From: JBMOUD01 sp049319665 | GTDB lineage: Bacteria; Pseudomonadota; Gammaproteobacteria; Enterobacterales; Enterobacteriaceae | DNA: 64,000 bases | Direction of reading: 5' to 3' | NCBI RefSeq assembly: GCF_049319665.1 | Contig: NZ_JBMOUD010000001.1 | Span: 496,001 to 560,000 of the forward strand | Part shown: positions 52,935 to 61,927 of the stretch, in pieces | Position numbering within the stretch: position 1 is the stretch's first letter | Layout: each line of letters begins with the position of its first letter | Translations under genes and position numbers: made by a program | The notes under the pieces: model-generated | Databases searched by the model: none | What the model was told of the DNA's origin: nothing | What the model saw: only the letters and a program-made list of their open reading frames with translations

Positions 52935-54425
52935 TTAGGCAAAGGTGTCGATAGCACCGTTTCCATTAGCAAGGGAGTGTAAAGCTGCTGGAACAGGCAG
53001 GGCATCGCTAGTATTAACTAAATTATTACTATCAGCGTGGCTGGCCCAACTTGCCGGGTTACCTTGGCCCTGTGCCCCCGCTTGCTGCCCGTTTTGCTGC
53101 TGTTGCCATGCAGATGCATCGCTGCCTACGCTGCTTTGTCCAAGGCTAATACCGTTATCTGCCAGTGCTGTGCGTAATTCTGGCATGGCAGATTCAATAG
53201 CGGCTCGAACCTGGCTATGGCCGGAAACAAAGTGAATCTGTGCCTGGTTGTCCTGAATCTTCATGCTGATTTGAATCGAACCTAAATCCTCAGGGTGCAA
53301 ACGCAGCTCGGCTGTTTGCTGGCCTTGGCGGTTGAACATCAGTACTTGTTGACTCAGAGACTGCTGCCATTCAGAACTGCCTAGCTGCGCATTTAATTGT
53401 GGAACGCTCGGTGTATTAATCACGGCTGATTGTGTCGGGGCACTTAACGTTACCGGGGTCGATAAGGCTGGGACGGTATTATGTGCCTGATTAATAGCCT
53501 GTAGCAGGGGATTATTGCCGGTATTGTTTTCTATATGGCCGGTGCCAGGTTGTGCCGCTGCAGATTGCATAGCCGCCAGTGACGAGTCAGTGCTAAAAGA
53601 TTGCTTTGCGATTTCAGGCTGATGTGTCTGTAGGGATTGTCTGCCTGTCATAGATTGCAAAGAAGCGAGGGTAACCTTGGCATTAGTAGTGTCAGAGCTG
53701 GTGCTCTGCGGACCATCATCCTTTAGTGCAACCTTATCTTTGATAAGCCCTGAACCATCGTTCTTATCATGATGATTATCAACACCATCGTTCGTTTGAT
53801 CCCCACCCGCTTTCAATAGACTGGCTGCTACATCTGCAACATCAGTCGCTTTGCCTGAAACTACTAGCATTTTTTCTGTGGCGTCTGTCTGCTCTTGCTT
53901 GATCTCATTGGCAACGTTGGCATTTATGGTTTTTGTCTCGAGGACTTGTGGTTGTGCTGCCAACATAGCAAGTAGAGCCTGAACCGGCTGAGTTAACGTA
54001 TCACTGTCTGCCGCTGTCTCACCTTTGGCGAGTTTTTTATCTGCATCCGCTGTTGTTTTTAACACGTCGCTAGTTTTTACCTGCGAAATATTATTGTCGG
54101 ATAATTGCTCGATAGCATCGCTAAGTTGTTTTAATTGATGGTTATTTAGCGTTAGGCTACCATCTTGCTCATCTGCAAGCGCGGCTTGTGCCAGCGTTGA
54201 TTTGCTCACAGCCTGGCCTTTGGCTTCCAATTTTTGAGCCAATTGAGTTAGCGTGGCGTTGATGTCTGCACTTGGCGTTTTGCCCGTTTGGGCGCTAAGC
54301 AACGTCGAGAAATCGGCTGGCGAGGGGGTATTAACATCGGATAACAAAGATTTGATGTCAGTTTTACCTGAGGACACATTTGCCGTGTTGTTTTGCACTG
54401 TGCTCAGGATGTCGAGGTTCATCAT
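52935..54425 (-). CDS. fliK: Hook-length control protein FliK
   Basis: Secreted ruler that sets hook length and triggers the FlhB switch. 496 residues, well above E. coli FliK (375); the excess lies in the Ser/Thr/Asp/Gln-rich ruler region (about 60-330). The C-terminal T3S4 domain is conserved (AELRLHPEDLGSIQISMKI, then SALPELRTALADNGI-type helix). Its ATG directly follows the fliJ stop. A longer ruler predicts a longer hook, an inference from the family rule. Confidence 0.94.
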   Translation of the reverse strand: MMNLDILSTVQNNTANVSSGKTDIKSLLSDVNTPSPADFSTLLSAQTGKTPSADINATLTQLAQKLEAKGQAVSKSTLAQAALADEQDGSLTLNNHQLKQLSDAIEQLSDNNISQVKTSDVLKTTADADKKLAKGETAADSDTLTQPVQALLAMLAAQPQVLETKTINANVANEIKQEQTDATEKMLVVSGKATDVADVAASLLKAGGDQTNDGVDNHHDKNDGSGLIKDKVALKDDGPQSTSSDTTNAKVTLASLQSMTGRQSLQTHQPEIAKQSFSTDSSLAAMQSAAAQPGTGHIENNTGNNPLLQAINQAHNTVPALSTPVTLSAPTQSAVINTPSVPQLNAQLGSSEWQQSLSQQVLMFNRQGQQTAELRLHPEDLGSIQISMKIQDNQAQIHFVSGHSQVRAAIESAMPELRTALADNGISLGQSSVGSDASAWQQQQNGQQAGAQGQGNPASWASHADSNNLVNTSDALPVPAALHSLANGNGAIDTFA

Positions 54426-54866
54426 CTATTTATTCCTTAATGTGCCACGTTGGGCAAACTCATCAGTCTGTTTTTGATCGCGGCGATTCTCCTCAAGCAG
54501 TTCACGATCGCAGGCCCGCTGTTGCAGCGTTTGGTAAGCATTCAATCGTTGTTGCTTGTCTTGCCATTGACTGACTGCTTCCTTTACGCGCATATCCCAT
54601 TGTGCCAACTGCTTCTGATGATGGGTGATCGCTTCTTCTAATGTAGTAATAAACTGTTGGTAGTTTTGCCAGGTATTTGCTGCGATGCCATCGGTCATAG
54701 TGACATTTAAGCGCTGACGGTATTCATGCTGATAGTCCATCAGCATTGATAATTGCTGCTGTGCTTGCGTATGGGAACGGCGAGCCTGACCAAGGCTGAG
54801 TGTCGCCTGATCCAGGGCTTTTTGTGCCAAAGAACACAGCGTAATCATCGGTGATGAATTTTGCAT
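54426..54866 (-). CDS. fliJ: Flagellar export chaperone FliJ
   Basis: Coiled-coil protein that joins the FliI ring to the export gate. The second ATG (54866) is chosen, because ATGGAG of the first one forms the Shine-Dalgarno; the product is 146 residues. Long heptad-rich helices and the region INYQQF-like WQNYQQFITTLEEAITHHQKQ match E. coli FliJ. Confidence 0.92.
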   Translation of the reverse strand: MQNSSPMITLCSLAQKALDQATLSLGQARRSHTQAQQQLSMLMDYQHEYRQRLNVTMTDGIAANTWQNYQQFITTLEEAITHHQKQLAQWDMRVKEAVSQWQDKQQRLNAYQTLQQRACDRELLEENRRDQKQTDEFAQRGTLRNK

Positions 54867-54943
54867 TTGTTTCTCCATTCACATAGCGAAAATAGGGCTG
54901 GCAAAAAGGCGGTGACCACTTGTCACGCCTTGCCAGACGTTTA

Positions 54944-56308
54944 TCAACCTGGAAGTAACAGGTTCAATTGCTGACAGGATTCGTCATAACGGCAACGTTC
55001 CATAATGTCTTGCTGCAAAAATGCTTCCATGTGTGGATAAAGCCTGATGGCTCTATCTAACAGCGGGTCACTTCCTGCGGCATAAGCGCCAACGCTGACT
55101 AAATCGCGGTTACGCTGATAGCTGGAAAGTAACTGCTTAAAATCACGCACGCGGCTATATTGTTTTTCATCAATCAATGAGGTCATGGCGCGGCTGATTG
55201 AGGCTTCGATATCAATCGCCGGATAGTGACCTGATTCGGCCAGGCGGCGAGACAACACCACGTGCCCATCAAGGATGGCTCGGGCAGAGTCAGCGATCGG
55301 GTCTTGCTGATCGTCACCCTCGGTCAATACGGTATAAAATGCGGTGATAGAGCCACCACCGCTGATGCCATTACCTGCACGTTCGACTAGTGCCGGCAGT
55401 TTTGCGAAAACAGAAGGTGGATAGCCTTTGGTTGCTGGTGGTTCACCAATAGCCAGCGCAATTTCGCGTTGTGCCATGGCATAACGAGTCAATGAATCCA
55501 TAATCAGCAAGACATGCTGACCGCGGTCACGAAAATCTTCAGCAATGCGTGTGGCGTAAGCGGCACCCTGCATACGCAAGAGTGGAGAGACATCGGCTGG
55601 TGCGGCAATCACCACAGCTCTCGCACGGCCTTCGGTGCCCAGAATGTTCTCGATAAAATCTTTAACTTCTCGACCACGTTCGCCAATCAGGCCGACCACA
55701 ATGACATCTGCCTGGGTATAGCGTGCCATCATGCCTAATAAGACGCTTTTACCGACACCCGAACCGGCAAACAGTCCCATACGCTGGCCGCGTCCGACGG
55801 TGAGCAGAGCGTTAATAGCTCGAACGCCAACATCAAGTACGTCGGTAATTGGTGTACGTTGTAGTGGATTGAAAGGCGGTGTGATCAATGCTGCACGATA
55901 GCCCGTGTCAGGAGGCGGCAAGCCGTCAAGCGGCTTGGCACTGCCATCAAGAACCCTCCCGAGCAGCTGTGGACCCAGAGGGAGCTGCTTACCAGCCGGT
56001 TGACCTTCTTGACTCACGCGGGCGTAAACTCTGGCACCAGGAAGAATACCTTCTACTTCTTCCAGCGGCATCAGGAACAGGTGCTGACCGTTAAATCCCA
56101 CCACCTCGCTTTCTACTTCTTCCGTTTTGTTGCCGTTTTGCCGTTCAATCAGGCAAGTTGCTCCGAGCGGTAATTGCAAACCTGTCGCTTCCAGTACCAA
56201 TCCCGTCGCTCGGGTCAGTCGACCATAGCGACGAACGGCGGGGGTAAGCTCAATACGCTTTTCCGCATCATCAATGGTTTTGAGCAAACGGCTTAGACGG
56301 GAAGTCAT
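54944..56308 (-). CDS. fliI: Flagellar export ATPase FliI
   Basis: Hexameric ATPase of the flagellar export apparatus. 454 residues. Walker A is AGSGVGKS (181-188, K187), the Walker B region is HVLLIMDSLTRYAMAQREI, and GERGREVKDFIE holds the catalytic Glu. The F1-beta-like layout is complete. Overlaps fliH by 4 bases. Confidence 0.97.
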   Translation of the reverse strand: MTSRLSRLLKTIDDAEKRIELTPAVRRYGRLTRATGLVLEATGLQLPLGATCLIERQNGNKTEEVESEVVGFNGQHLFLMPLEEVEGILPGARVYARVSQEGQPAGKQLPLGPQLLGRVLDGSAKPLDGLPPPDTGYRAALITPPFNPLQRTPITDVLDVGVRAINALLTVGRGQRMGLFAGSGVGKSVLLGMMARYTQADVIVVGLIGERGREVKDFIENILGTEGRARAVVIAAPADVSPLLRMQGAAYATRIAEDFRDRGQHVLLIMDSLTRYAMAQREIALAIGEPPATKGYPPSVFAKLPALVERAGNGISGGGSITAFYTVLTEGDDQQDPIADSARAILDGHVVLSRRLAESGHYPAIDIEASISRAMTSLIDEKQYSRVRDFKQLLSSYQRNRDLVSVGAYAAGSDPLLDRAIRLYPHMEAFLQQDIMERCRYDESCQQLNLLLPG

Positions 56309-57054
56309 GACAAGTTACCCGGTGCGACGAGGCGGCATAACTCATGCCAGCGCGTTGCCAGAGAGGCATCCATATCGCCATCTTCGGCACTGACTTTACA
56401 CCCACCGCTGTGGATCTGACTGTCCGCCAGTAAGCGCCAGCCGTGTGCGTTCAGCGTGCTGCCCATTTGCTGTTCTACACGCTCAAAATCCGCAGGATTG
56501 ACGCGAATATATGGCTTGCCGCTGAACATAGGTTCTTGCTGGATCAATTGTTGGATTTGATTGAGCAGGGCAGAACCGTCGCAAATCGGCGGTTGCCCCA
56601 GGATTTGCTTAGCGGCGGTGAGCGCCATTTGCATCAAACGTGAGGCAATAACGCTATCGAGCTCGTCTAAAGTTTGTTGGAATTCAACGACCAGATGCTG
56701 CCACTGTGTGGTCAACACCTGCTGCTGTTGTTGTCCTTCAAGTAATCCTTGTGCATACCCAGCTTCTTGTCCGGCATTAAAACCAGCCTGATAGCCTAGT
56801 TTCTGCCCGGCTTCATAACCTGCTTTATGACCTTGTTGCTCGGCATCATGACGAAGAACTTGCAGTTCATTGTGATCAATAAATTCAAATTCAGCCGCTT
56901 GGCTATCGCTTGCTTCGTCATCTTCACTGCTAACACGGTCATCATCGACTGACTCGTCCATTTGCAGAGGTTCAAACACGCTTTTCGACCTGTTTTGTGT
57001 CAGGTCATTTGGCTTCCAAAGCTTCCAAGGCAAGGCGTTAATTTTATCAGACAT
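56305..57054 (-). CDS. fliH: Flagellar export ATPase regulator FliH
   Basis: Dimeric stalk protein that holds FliI at the C ring. 249 residues; N-terminal LPWKLWKPNDL is the typical membrane/FliN-binding start. The middle has the FliH glycine repeats spaced by four (GYEAGQKLGYQAGFNAGQEAGYAQG split as GxxxG units), then a helical/V-ATPase-E-like C-terminus. It overlaps the fliG end by 8 bases. Confidence 0.95.
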   Translation of the reverse strand: MSDKINALPWKLWKPNDLTQNRSKSVFEPLQMDESVDDDRVSSEDDEASDSQAAEFEFIDHNELQVLRHDAEQQGHKAGYEAGQKLGYQAGFNAGQEAGYAQGLLEGQQQQQVLTTQWQHLVVEFQQTLDELDSVIASRLMQMALTAAKQILGQPPICDGSALLNQIQQLIQQEPMFSGKPYIRVNPADFERVEQQMGSTLNAHGWRLLADSQIHSGGCKVSAEDGDMDASLATRWHELCRLVAPGNLS

Positions 57055-58039
57055 AAGAGTCCTCGCCGCCGCCGATCATCATCTCGCCAGATTCGGCCAA
57101 ACGACGTACTGTCTGCAGGATTGCTTTTTGTTCGTTCTCAACCAGAGACATACGCATTGGGCCACGGTTGGCCAGGTCGTCGCGTAAGATATCTGCTGCA
57201 CGAGCTGACATGTTGCGCAGGAATTTCTCGCGCAATGGCTCGTCTGCACCTTTCAATGCAACCAATAGCGATTCGCCTTCGATCTCTTGCAACAGGCGTT
57301 GAATACTGCGGTCGTCGACATCCACCAAATTCTCGAACAGGAACATCTCGTCGATAATTTTCTGTGCCAATTCGCCATCGTAATCGCGCATAGCATCGAT
57401 AACGGCCTCTTCCTGCTGAGACTTCATTAAGTTGATAATCTCGGCCGCAGTACGAACGCCGCCCATCTTCGCCCGCTTGAGATTCTGACCATCGAGCAAA
57501 TTGTTCAATACTTCAGTCAGTTCAGCCAATGCTACCGGTTGCACGCCACCGAAAGTGGCGATACGTAGCATAATATCGTTGCGCTGGCGCTCGTCGAATT
57601 GCGCCAGAATATCCGCTGCCTGGCCGCGTTTTAAATGCACCAAAATGGTCGCAATAATTTGCGGGTGCTCGTCGCGGATCAAATCGGCAGCAATCTGTGG
57701 TTCCATAAAATTGAGCGATTCCATCCCGCTGGAGGAGTCCCTGGTTTCGAGAATATCCTCTAGCAGGCTAGCTGCACGTTCCTCACCAAGTGCACGTGTC
57801 AATACTGAGCGCAGATACTCACTGGTATTGACGCTCAGAGAGGCGTACTGCTCAGAATCGTCTTCAAACTCATTGAGCACATCAGCCAACTGCTTGGTTG
57901 AGATTTGATGCAAATTGGCCATTGCGGAACTGATTTGTTGAACCTCACGTGGTGAGAGGTGTTTAAACACCTCCACCGCACGATCTTCGCCAATAGTGAC
58001 CATCAGAATGGCGCTTTTTTCGGTACCGTTTATTGTCAT
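57047..58039 (-). CDS. fliG: Flagellar switch protein FliG
   Basis: Rotor protein that contacts MotA. ATG 58039 (MTINGTEKSAILMVTIGED) is used; it overlaps the fliF stop by 4 bases, and six upstream codons are rejected. 330 residues (E. coli 331). The EHPQ motif (RDEHPQIIATILVHLKRG) and the torque helix (KIIDEMFLFENLVDVDDRSIQ) are present. Confidence 0.97.
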   Translation of the reverse strand: MTINGTEKSAILMVTIGEDRAVEVFKHLSPREVQQISSAMANLHQISTKQLADVLNEFEDDSEQYASLSVNTSEYLRSVLTRALGEERAASLLEDILETRDSSSGMESLNFMEPQIAADLIRDEHPQIIATILVHLKRGQAADILAQFDERQRNDIMLRIATFGGVQPVALAELTEVLNNLLDGQNLKRAKMGGVRTAAEIINLMKSQQEEAVIDAMRDYDGELAQKIIDEMFLFENLVDVDDRSIQRLLQEIEGESLLVALKGADEPLREKFLRNMSARAADILRDDLANRGPMRMSLVENEQKAILQTVRRLAESGEMMIGGGEDSYV

Positions 58040-59739
58040 TGTTCTGTACTCATCCACTGGCGAATAACGAGGGCAACGATACGCGGATCTTTATCTGCCA
58101 ATTCCTGAATACGTTGAGTCTGTACTTCAACGCTGACACGCTGTTGTGAACGCTTCTGTTTCACCAGATCGTCACTACTCATTTTCACCGGCTGAGTAGT
58201 ATTAGTATTTGGAACCGAGGCTGCAGCATTCGCGGCATTAATTTTGGCCTGCTGTGCTTCTTGCTGTTTTTGCAACATTGGACGAAGCAGTTTGCGCCAT
58301 AGTAGCCAGGCAACGATCAGCACCAGCAGATAACGGCCTGCACTCATCAGCAAGTCATAAAACGCCGGTTGTTTCCAGAATGAAGGCTCTGCAGATTCGT
58401 TGGCCGTTTCATTGAACGGAGTATTGACCACGTTCAATGTATCGCCGCGGTCGGCTGAATAACCCATTGCTTCACGAACCAGTGAGTCAATTTGCTTGAT
58501 TTGGTCGTCAGTTAACGGTTTAGATTTTCCATCCGTGCCGACTTGATAGTTAACAACCACCGCTGCTGACAGGCGCTGAATAGCCCCAGCTTGATGTTGC
58601 GTATGGGTAATGCTGCGATCCAACTCGTAGTTGGTTGTGCTGTCATTACGAGTGTTACTTGGTCCCGTAGGTCGAGCGGTATTAGCTTGAGTCGCGGCAT
58701 TGCGGTTATTCGTACCGGCAGCACCAGCAGCCGGGGCAGGGTTATTAACCGGAGCGGTAGCCGGAGGAGTTGGCTGATTGCTTAACGCTCCCGGTACACC
58801 GCCCACATTTTGCGCGCCTATTTGCTCACTTTCGCTCGATTGGCGAGAACGGATAGCCGCTTTTGATGGGTCGCCGCCGTTGGGTTGATATTGCTCATCG
58901 GTTTGTTCACGAGAAGCATAATCAATCTGAGCCGTGACTTGGGCGTGAACATTACCGCTACCTAACATAGGAAGTAAGATATTTTCGATGCGGCGTTGCA
59001 GTCGGGCTTCTACTTCGTTGGCATATTTGAGCTGGGAAGCATTCAAGTCTCGGCCATTATTGTCTGACTGCGTCAGTAAATGACCATTTTGATCCACCAC
59101 GGTAACGTTGGCTGGTGGTAAACCGGACACGCTGCTCGAAACCATATAAACAATGGCGTTAATCTGGCCATCGTCGAGTGCGCGACCTGCTTGCAAATCC
59201 AAAGTAACAGAGGCCGAAGGATTTTTTTGTTCGCGAACGAAAAGGGAAGGTTTTGGAATAGCTAAATGAACGCGGGCGCTTTGCACTGGGCCTAGTGTTT
59301 CGATAGTGCGTGACAGTTCGCCTTCCAATGCGCGCTGGTAATTAATTTGTTCGCTAAATTGACTGATCCCGAACTTTTCCTGGTCCATCAATTCAAAGCC
59401 AACATTACCACCTTTAGGTAAGCCAGCTGAGGCGAGTTTTAGACGGGTTTCATAGACTTTGTCTGCCGGAATAAGAATCGCACCACCGTTATCAGAAAAC
59501 TGATAAGGGATATTCATTTGTGTTAGCTGTGTAACGATGGCGCCGCCATCTTTATCGTTCAGATTGCTAAATAGCACTCGATAATTTGGGCTCTTTGCCC
59601 ACAATGTCATCACAACAACAATAGCTACAGCAGCGGCAGCGGCAATAGCTAAAGGAATCTTTGGATTGGCGCGTAGTCGATTAATAAACGCAGTAAAGAC
59701 GCTTTCGCGTGTTTCTGCGCCGGCTATTGCGGAACTCAT
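58036..59739 (-). CDS. fliF: Flagellar MS-ring protein FliF
   Basis: MS-ring subunit of 567 residues. Two membrane segments (about 27-47 and 452-474) flank the ring-building domains (YRVLFSNLNDKDGGAIVTQL; EGELSRTIETLGPVQSARVHLA). A Pro/Ala/Asn-rich loop (about 300-360) is longer than in E. coli (552 residues). The C-terminal FliG-binding tail is RIVALVIRQWMSTEQ. First gene of fliFGHIJK, divergent from fliE. Confidence 0.97.
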   Translation of the reverse strand: MSSAIAGAETRESVFTAFINRLRANPKIPLAIAAAAAVAIVVVMTLWAKSPNYRVLFSNLNDKDGGAIVTQLTQMNIPYQFSDNGGAILIPADKVYETRLKLASAGLPKGGNVGFELMDQEKFGISQFSEQINYQRALEGELSRTIETLGPVQSARVHLAIPKPSLFVREQKNPSASVTLDLQAGRALDDGQINAIVYMVSSSVSGLPPANVTVVDQNGHLLTQSDNNGRDLNASQLKYANEVEARLQRRIENILLPMLGSGNVHAQVTAQIDYASREQTDEQYQPNGGDPSKAAIRSRQSSESEQIGAQNVGGVPGALSNQPTPPATAPVNNPAPAAGAAGTNNRNAATQANTARPTGPSNTRNDSTTNYELDRSITHTQHQAGAIQRLSAAVVVNYQVGTDGKSKPLTDDQIKQIDSLVREAMGYSADRGDTLNVVNTPFNETANESAEPSFWKQPAFYDLLMSAGRYLLVLIVAWLLWRKLLRPMLQKQQEAQQAKINAANAAASVPNTNTTQPVKMSSDDLVKQKRSQQRVSVEVQTQRIQELADKDPRIVALVIRQWMSTEQ

Positions 59740-59900
59740 ACAAGATCCCTATTCAGCGGTTTAACGATAGCGATGTTCGCGTTGTTTCCTAACAAAACAG
59801 ACTCCCAGTGCGCGCACAATAAAGCATCAATTTTGGTACTGAATGAAAGCGCAGTACCTATTATCTAGATGAACCATTATTTGCTGCTTAAGGGAAAGTT

Positions 59901-59919
59901 AATGGCTGAATTAGCCACG
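59901..59919. promoter_or_regulatory. Putative FlhDC site between fliF and fliE
   Basis: AATGGCTGAATTAGCCACG resembles one arm of the FlhD4C2 consensus and contains TGGCT/AGCCA. A related AATAGCCATTGGCT lies at 59991-60004. The gap (59740-60023) is where activation of two divergent class 2 operons is expected. Tentative. Confidence 0.35.
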
Positions 59920-60023
59920 TTTTTTACTGCTAATTACCCGCTTTAGCATGCAAGCGATGTGTTACTGTCTTGTCCTATAAAATAGCCATTGGCTGCATCA
60001 CGATATGAGAGAGTCGAAATATC

Positions 60024-60338
60024 ATGGCAATTCAAGGTATTGAAAGCGTTTTACAACAAATGCAGGCGACCGCGCTGCAAGCAGGGATGAAGCAACCTTC
60101 AACGCCTTTACCCGAAGTCGGTTTTGCTAGTGAATTGAAAGCCGCGCTGGGTAAGATCAGTGAAACGCAAAACCTTGCAAAAACGCAGTCTGAGAAATTT
60201 GAGTTAGGCGTGCCGGGCGTTGGGCTCAATGACGTGATGGTTGATCTACAGAAATCCAGCATATCCTTGCAACTGGGTGTTCAAGTACGTAACAAACTGG
60301 TATCTGCGTATCAAGACGTGATGAATATGCAGGTGTAG
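60024..60338 (+). CDS. fliE: Flagellar MS-ring/rod junction protein FliE
   Basis: Rod adaptor joining FliF to FlgB; 104 residues as in E. coli. MAIQGIESVLQQMQATALQA at the start and LNDVMVDLQKSSISLQLGVQVRNKLVSAYQDVMNMQV at the end (in two pieces) are the family pattern. Single-gene unit with its own terminator. Confidence 0.97.
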   Translation: MAIQGIESVLQQMQATALQAGMKQPSTPLPEVGFASELKAALGKISETQNLAKTQSEKFELGVPGVGLNDVMVDLQKSSISLQLGVQVRNKLVSAYQDVMNMQV

Positions 60339-60360
60339 GCCTGAGTCTGGCGCTGTGATA

Positions 60361-60401
60361 GTCAGCAGAACAGTAATATTGCCGTTTACTGTTCTGCTGA
60401 C
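60361..60401 (+). terminator. Terminator of fliE
   Basis: GTCAGCAGAACAGTAA pairs perfectly (16 bp) with TTACTGTTCTGCTGAC around a 9-base loop. T-rich sequence is short after it, but the stem is strong and placed 20 bp after the stop. Confidence 0.78.
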
Positions 60402-60420
60402 TTGTTGCAATGTTTAACAT

Positions 60421-60503
60421 ATATCCGAATAACCTACCCGAGTAAGCATCATCGTGATGCATATTATTGCTGCTTTGATACAACGCTATTTATTTGGGGC
60501 ATA
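60421..60503 (-). repeat. Truncated ERIC after fliE
   Basis: ATATCCGAATAACCTACCCGAG, then GTAAGCATCATCGTGATGCA to TATTTGGGGCATA, matching slightly more than half of an ERIC element with several changes. Confidence 0.55.
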
Positions 60504-60550
60504 GTTCACCCCGTAGGTATTCTGAAAACGTGAAAATACTGAAGATTTAT

Positions 60551-61054
60551 TTAACGGGTGGATTGACTCGGTAGATAGGCCATAGGATCGACAGGTACGC
60601 CATTTTTACGAATTTCAAAGTGTAGCTGCGGCGCTGCATTATTCGAGCTGCCCATTGTCGCAATGACCTGGCCAGCCTTGACAAACTCTTGCTCTTTGAC
60701 CAACGCTTGTTGGTTATTTGAATAGGCTGAACGGAAAATATTATTGTGTTTTATGATAATGAGATTTTCGTAGCCCTTTAATGCATTGCCCACATATAAC
60801 ACCTGCCCATCGGCAACCGCAACAATTGGCTGTCCTTTTATGCCCGAGATATTAATGCCTTTATTGTGATTTTCACCATCATTAAATGAAGAGCTAATGG
60901 TTCCAGCCGTAGGTACAAGCCACTGCTCGAAATGCCGATAAGCTTGGTTTGGTGCCAGGGTCTTATCTTGAGTTGAATGGGGTTGGGGGGCAGGACAGCC
61001 AGTTAGGCATATCGTTAAAAACGAAAAAATGAGAATGTGATTTTTCCCGTCCAT
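60551..61054 (-). CDS. Lipoprotein with degenerate LytM (M23) domain, no LysM
   Basis: 167 residues. Signal II: lipobox CLTGC with C20 lipidated. The rest is one LytM domain like those of NlpD and YgeR/ActS (GQPIVAVADGQVLYVGNALKGYENLIIIKH; GQVIATMGSSNNAAPQLHFEIR, in pieces). Metal ligands are lost: the HxxxD Asp is Asn (HNKGIN) and the first His of HxH is Gln (QLH). Such degenerate LytM proteins activate cell-wall amidases. Unlike NlpD and YgeR it has no LysM domain. It sits between fliE and fliT. Confidence 0.85.
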   Translation of the reverse strand: MDGKNHILIFSFLTICLTGCPAPQPHSTQDKTLAPNQAYRHFEQWLVPTAGTISSSFNDGENHNKGINISGIKGQPIVAVADGQVLYVGNALKGYENLIIIKHNNIFRSAYSNNQQALVKEQEFVKAGQVIATMGSSNNAAPQLHFEIRKNGVPVDPMAYLPSQSTR

Positions 61055-61162
61055 CGATCTCTCTCTTAGTCTCTATTCTATACGACGGCTGAGAGTAGCA
61101 ATGTCTATCAATGATAATGATACAATTCCTGCCATATCCTTATTTGGGCAGGGTTGATCATA

Positions 61163-61390
61163 TCAAAACAGTGAAAAGAGTAGGACCACAGGCAGGCTGA
61201 ATGGCCAGGTTAGTCCGATGATACCAGAGGTGAGTAGGCGTATCCTGATTGAATCTCGACTAACCAGAAGGGTGAATAATGCAGCAACGGCCAACCCGCT
61301 CCAATAAATCGTTTTAATCACTTCCCACCACAAATGCACAATAGCCTCTAATAACATTATTATTCGTAGGTAATATGTTAATGGTTTCAT
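61163..61390 (-). CDS. Small membrane protein similar to GhoT/OrtT toxins
   Basis: 75 residues from the ATG at 61390; ATG 61357 (64 residues) or a GTG near 61324 are possible starts, and none has a good ribosome-binding site. Two hydrophobic segments are joined by the short charged loop SRDSIRIRLL. The C-terminal half, IRLLTSGIIGLTWPFSLPVV then LLFSLF, follows E. coli GhoT and OrtT, which end TWPMSLPVALLFSLF and TWPMSFPVALLFSLF. Those toxins damage the inner membrane. No GhoS-like antitoxin is adjacent. Confidence 0.72.
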   Translation of the reverse strand: MKPLTYYLRIIMLLEAIVHLWWEVIKTIYWSGLAVAALFTLLVSRDSIRIRLLTSGIIGLTWPFSLPVVLLFSLF

Positions 61391-61501
61391 ATTTTGTAAT
61401 CAATTGCTGTGTGCATCATTGATATGAAGCTGCATGATTAATAACAGAAGTATGTTATGGGAGTGCTGCGAGGTTATTAAATTATTGTATCATTAGTGGA
61501 G

Positions 61502-61524
61502 GCTAGCCATATTAACTGGCTAGC
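61502..61524. terminator. Hairpin between fliT and the GhoT-like gene
   Basis: GCTAGCCA pairs with TGGCTAGC (8 bp, loop of 7). It is 74 bp beyond the fliT stop and may end fliDST. A second inverted repeat, ATTATCG/CGATAAT, lies at 61561-61581, closer to the fliT stop. Confidence 0.5.
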
Positions 61525-61597
61525 TCTCTGTTTTCGTTCCAGCAAGCTTATAGAGTAAACATTATCGTTGGAGTCGATAATCATAAATTTACGATTA

Positions 61598-61927
61598 TCA
61601 AAAACGGCTATAGGCCGTGTTGACTTCTTGTCTTTTAATTGATTGTCCGATAATTTCAGACAATGTCTTTAGTCGCCCATTTAATAATGATTTTAGTTGG
61701 GTTTCGTTTTCTAGAATGCGTACTAAAGACTCACGTATCTTACTGCTAACTGATGCTGGTATCGCGTCTGACAAAGGTTGTTGGGTGACAGCTTCTACGG
61801 CTTGAAGATAACTAATTTCCAAACCTATTAACTCATCCCATTTTTCTGCTTTTGCGAGTGCGAGCATTTGTTCGCTTAACTCTAAGATCACGCCATACTC
61901 TTTAACCAGGTACTGATGTTGATCCAT
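61598..61927 (-). CDS. fliT: Flagellar chaperone FliT
   Basis: Chaperone of FliD and inhibitor of FlhDC. ATG 61927 (MDQHQYLVKEYGVILELSEQM) with AGGA 8 bases upstream gives 109 residues, against about 121 in E. coli; an upstream frame extension is unlikely. The helical layout and the region KWDELIGLEISYLQAVEAV match FliT. The start lies inside fliS (26-base overlap). Confidence 0.88.
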   Translation of the reverse strand: MDQHQYLVKEYGVILELSEQMLALAKAEKWDELIGLEISYLQAVEAVTQQPLSDAIPASVSSKIRESLVRILENETQLKSLLNGRLKTLSEIIGQSIKRQEVNTAYSRF

